Of a stretch of DNA of 64,000 nt, positions 62,287-64,000 are shown one piece after another (within the stretch, counting starts at the first letter, position 1; every line of letters begins with the position of its first letter). Position numbers and translations under genes: made by a program. Where the stretch lies: positions 124,001 to 188,000 of the forward strand of contig JADJWL010000009.1 in assembly GCA_016716385.1 (NCBI GenBank), in the 5' to 3' direction. Source of the DNA: Bryobacterales bacterium. GTDB taxonomy: Bacteria; Acidobacteriota; Terriglobia; Bryobacterales; Bryobacteraceae. Under the pieces are notes generated by a model, which was not told the DNA's origin, searched no databases, and saw only the letters and a program-made list of their open reading frames with translations.

Positions 62287-63441
62287 TCACTGCGCATCCT
62301 GAATCAACTCCAGCAACACGCCTCCGGTCGACGCCGGATGCACGAACACGTATTCGTGCCCGCCTGCCCCCTTGCGGGGCTCGTTCAACAGCCGCGCTCC
62401 GCCCGCCCGTAGACGTTCCACTGCCGCCGCGAGGTCCGGGACGCGGAGCGCCACGTGGTGCAGTCCAGGTCCGCGCTTTTCGAGGAATTTCGCGATGACC
62501 GAACCCGGTGAGGCGGGCTCTAGCAGTTCGATCCGCGACTCGCCCGCCGGCAGCATCGCGACGTGCACGTTCTCCACCTCGACCGTCTCCCGCGAGGCCA
62601 CCGTCATGCCCAGTTGATCGCGGTAGAACGCCAGCGCCGCCTCGATCGACTCGACCGCAATTCCCAGGTGGTCGATCGCGTGGCCCCGCGCCGGAGCGAA
62701 GGTGCGGGAGCGCCGCGGCGCGCGTCCGATCGCTTCGAGCAGTTCGGGCACGCCCTCCCCGCGCGTCGCCACGGTGCGGACAATTTCCGGCGGCGGTCCC
62801 GCGCGGTCATTCATTGCCAGCACCGCGCGGACTTCGTTCTCCACCTGGTCCGCGCCGGCATGGTCGGCCTTGTTGATCACGAAGACATCGGCAATCTCCA
62901 TAATGCCGGCTTTGATCGCCTGGACATCGTCGCCCATGCCCGGGACCAGCACGACCAGCGTGACCTGCGCCAGCCGCGCCACGTCGACCTCCGCCTGCCC
63001 CACGCCGACCGTCTCGACGATTACCACGTCGCGGCCGGCGGCACCGAACAGCCGCACCAGGTTCGCCGTGGCGGCGGCGAGTCCGCCGTGCGCGCCGCGC
63101 GTCGCCATCGAGCGTACGAACAGACCGGGATCGCCCAAGCCGGACTGCATGCGGATGCGGTCGCCGAGCAACGCGCCGCCGGAGGTCGCGCTCGAAGGAT
63201 CCACCGCGACGATCGCGACCGTGCGCCCAGCCTGGCGGTAGGCGCGCGCCACCCGGTCCACGAGCGTGCTCTTCCCCGCCCCGGGCGACCCGGTGACGCC
63301 GAGCACCAGCGGCTCGCGCACCCCTCCGGCTTCGAGAGAGCGCAAGACTTCCTCGCCGCGCGCGTCACGGTTTTCGATATAGGTGGCGGCCCGGGCGAGC
63401 GCCCGCAAGTCCCCCGCCGCGATTCTCTGTGCGAGGTCCAC
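62287..63441 (-). CDS. MeaB GTPase fused to methylmalonyl-CoA epimerase
   Basis: This encodes 384 residues from a GTG at 63441. Residues 1-245 are MeaB/ArgK GTPase: P-loop GSPGAGKS (51-58), VDPSS, ETVGVGQAEVD and NKAD. Residues 250-384 are a VOC-fold epimerase: IDHLGIAVESIEAALAFYRD, LHHVALRVPDLA and the last metal ligand in GGVLLELIQ. MeaB protects and loads methylmalonyl-CoA mutase with B12; the epimerase makes its substrate. The GTPase lacks the C-terminal dimerisation arm of about 70 residues found in separate MeaB proteins. No mutase is seen within the window. Six bases separate it from the oxidoreductase gene. Confidence 0.9.
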   Translation of the reverse strand: MDLAQRIAAGDLRALARAATYIENRDARGEEVLRSLEAGGVREPLVLGVTGSPGAGKSTLVDRVARAYRQAGRTVAIVAVDPSSATSGGALLGDRIRMQSGLGDPGLFVRSMATRGAHGGLAAATANLVRLFGAAGRDVVIVETVGVGQAEVDVARLAQVTLVVLVPGMGDDVQAIKAGIMEIADVFVINKADHAGADQVENEVRAVLAMNDRAGPPPEIVRTVATRGEGVPELLEAIGRAPRRSRTFAPARGHAIDHLGIAVESIEAALAFYRDQLGMTVASRETVEVENVHVAMLPAGESRIELLEPASPGSVIAKFLEKRGPGLHHVALRVPDLAAAVERLRAGGARLLNEPRKGAGGHEYVFVHPASTGGVLLELIQDAQ

Positions 63442-63447
63442 GCTGGT

Positions 63448-64000
63448 CTAGACGATCTCCTCGCGGGCCGGATCCCAGCCGACCGTGCGGCTCTGGCGGT
63501 AGCTCTCCACCGCCATGCGGCAGGCGATCGAGACGCGGTAGCCCAAGTCGAACGGGCAGTTCGGCTCCTTGCCCGAGCGGATGCAATCGAGAAAATTCTG
63601 CATGTGCGCGCGCGGCTCGGTGCGCGTGCGTCCCAGGATTTCGACGCCGTCCGGCCGGTTCACCTTCTGCGGCACGTAGCGGATCTGCTGGCCCTTTACG
63701 AGGGTGCCGTCGGTCCCCAGGACTTCTTCGGTGGAACCGAGATGGTTGTTCCCGAAGCCGGAATCCCAGGTAAACAGCAGCTCCTCGGCGTGCTCCATTG
63801 ACACGCTCATCGTGTCCGGTACCTCGCGTCCGTCTTTCCACAGGTAGACGCCGCCGGTCATCGTCACGCGGCTGGGAATCGTGAGGTCCATCGCCTTGTA
63901 CCAGAAAGCGAGCTGGTGGCAGAGATTCTCGTAGACGTTGCCGCCGGAGTAATCCCAGAAGTAGCGCCAGTTGGCGTAGCGGTTGGCGTCGAACTCGAGC
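63448..64000 (-). CDS. Gfo/Idh/MocA family oxidoreductase, C-terminal part (5' end outside window)
   Basis: The frame is open from base 64000 to the stop at 63448, giving 184 residues of a C-terminal part. The visible sequence (WDYSGGNVYENLCHQLAFWY, then GGVYLWKDGREVPDT) and the late helices (NFLDCIRSGKEPNCPFDLGY, then RVSIACRMAVESYRQSR) are typical of Gfo/Idh/MocA proteins acting on sugars in planctomycetes and acidobacteria. The NAD-binding half lies beyond the window. It is followed after six bases by the MeaB-epimerase gene. Confidence 0.85.
   Translation of the reverse strand, partial: LEFDANRYANWRYFWDYSGGNVYENLCHQLAFWYKAMDLTIPSRVTMTGGVYLWKDGREVPDTMSVSMEHAEELLFTWDSGFGNNHLGSTEEVLGTDGTLVKGQQIRYVPQKVNRPDGVEILGRTRTEPRAHMQNFLDCIRSGKEPNCPFDLGYRVSIACRMAVESYRQSRTVGWDPAREEIV

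Overview
The window looks like chromosome of a high-GC Acidobacteriota, most probably the Bryobacterales (Solibacter/Bryobacter) group. The best lineage marker is the C-terminal domain of the esterase at 31138-32931, which has the pattern of the Solibacter-type C-terminal family (TIGR03437). The many secreted VCBS/FG-GAP, ThuA, DUF1080, DUF1593, sulfatase and Gfo/Idh/MocA proteins fit that group. No rRNA, tRNA, CRISPR array or phage structural gene was recognised. Lineage and functions are inferred from recognised motifs; no search was run.

Layout. 1-5.5 kb: two head-to-head FG-GAP proteins whose 5' ends overlap, a GAF protein, an SDR, a ThuA-like protein and a small membrane protein. 5.5-8.1 kb: an Rrf2 regulator behind a B12-binding radical SAM enzyme, divergent from a hemerythrin. 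8.16-10.2 kb: a two-gene Septu-type anti-phage module (PtuA ATPase, PtuB HNH nuclease). 10.2-17.2 kb: a lysine riboswitch followed by a tightly overlapping diaminopimelate/lysine operon (M20 deacylase, asd, lysC, dapB, dapA, dapD, SDR). 17.2-30.9 kb, all on the minus strand: a response regulator and sensor kinase, then (past an IS630 remnant) a lipoprotein, RND adaptor, two tandem RND pumps, an outer-membrane factor and a lone fliM. 31.1-33.9 kb: the secreted esterase, then about 900 bp of gene debris. 33.9-37.1 kb: acyl-CoA synthetase, TetR regulator and a divergent epimerase with an inverted repeat spanning both start codons. 37.1-47.6 kb: ClC channel, TPR protein, DUF1593 hydrolase, M1 peptidase, stress-type glycine-zipper protein, a TIM-barrel-like protein coupled to a sulfatase. 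47.7-55.7 kb: DksA-like zinc finger, a large hairpin, membrane glycosyltransferase-like protein, M2 peptidase, hybrid histidine kinase, enolase-superfamily enzyme. 55.7-61.5 kb: a minus-strand operon mtnP - GT9 - DUF1080 - methyltransferase - beta-helix lipoprotein. 61.6-64 kb: a 50-codon gene, a gene-poor stretch with inverted repeats, a MeaB GTPase fused to methylmalonyl-CoA epimerase, and a partial Gfo/Idh/MocA oxidoreductase.

How the genes work together. The most coherent unit is the lysine operon: the riboswitch senses lysine and the genes cover aspartate kinase through succinylation and desuccinylation. The efflux block reads as a two-component system next to the tripartite pump it probably controls, separated by a transposase fragment. 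The hemerythrin, Rrf2 and radical SAM genes share a control region and may respond to NO, oxygen or iron-sulfur stress. The rest is mostly secreted degradative and surface functions typical of a soil heterotroph. Gene packing is very tight: seven convergent pairs end within 9 bp of each other or overlap.
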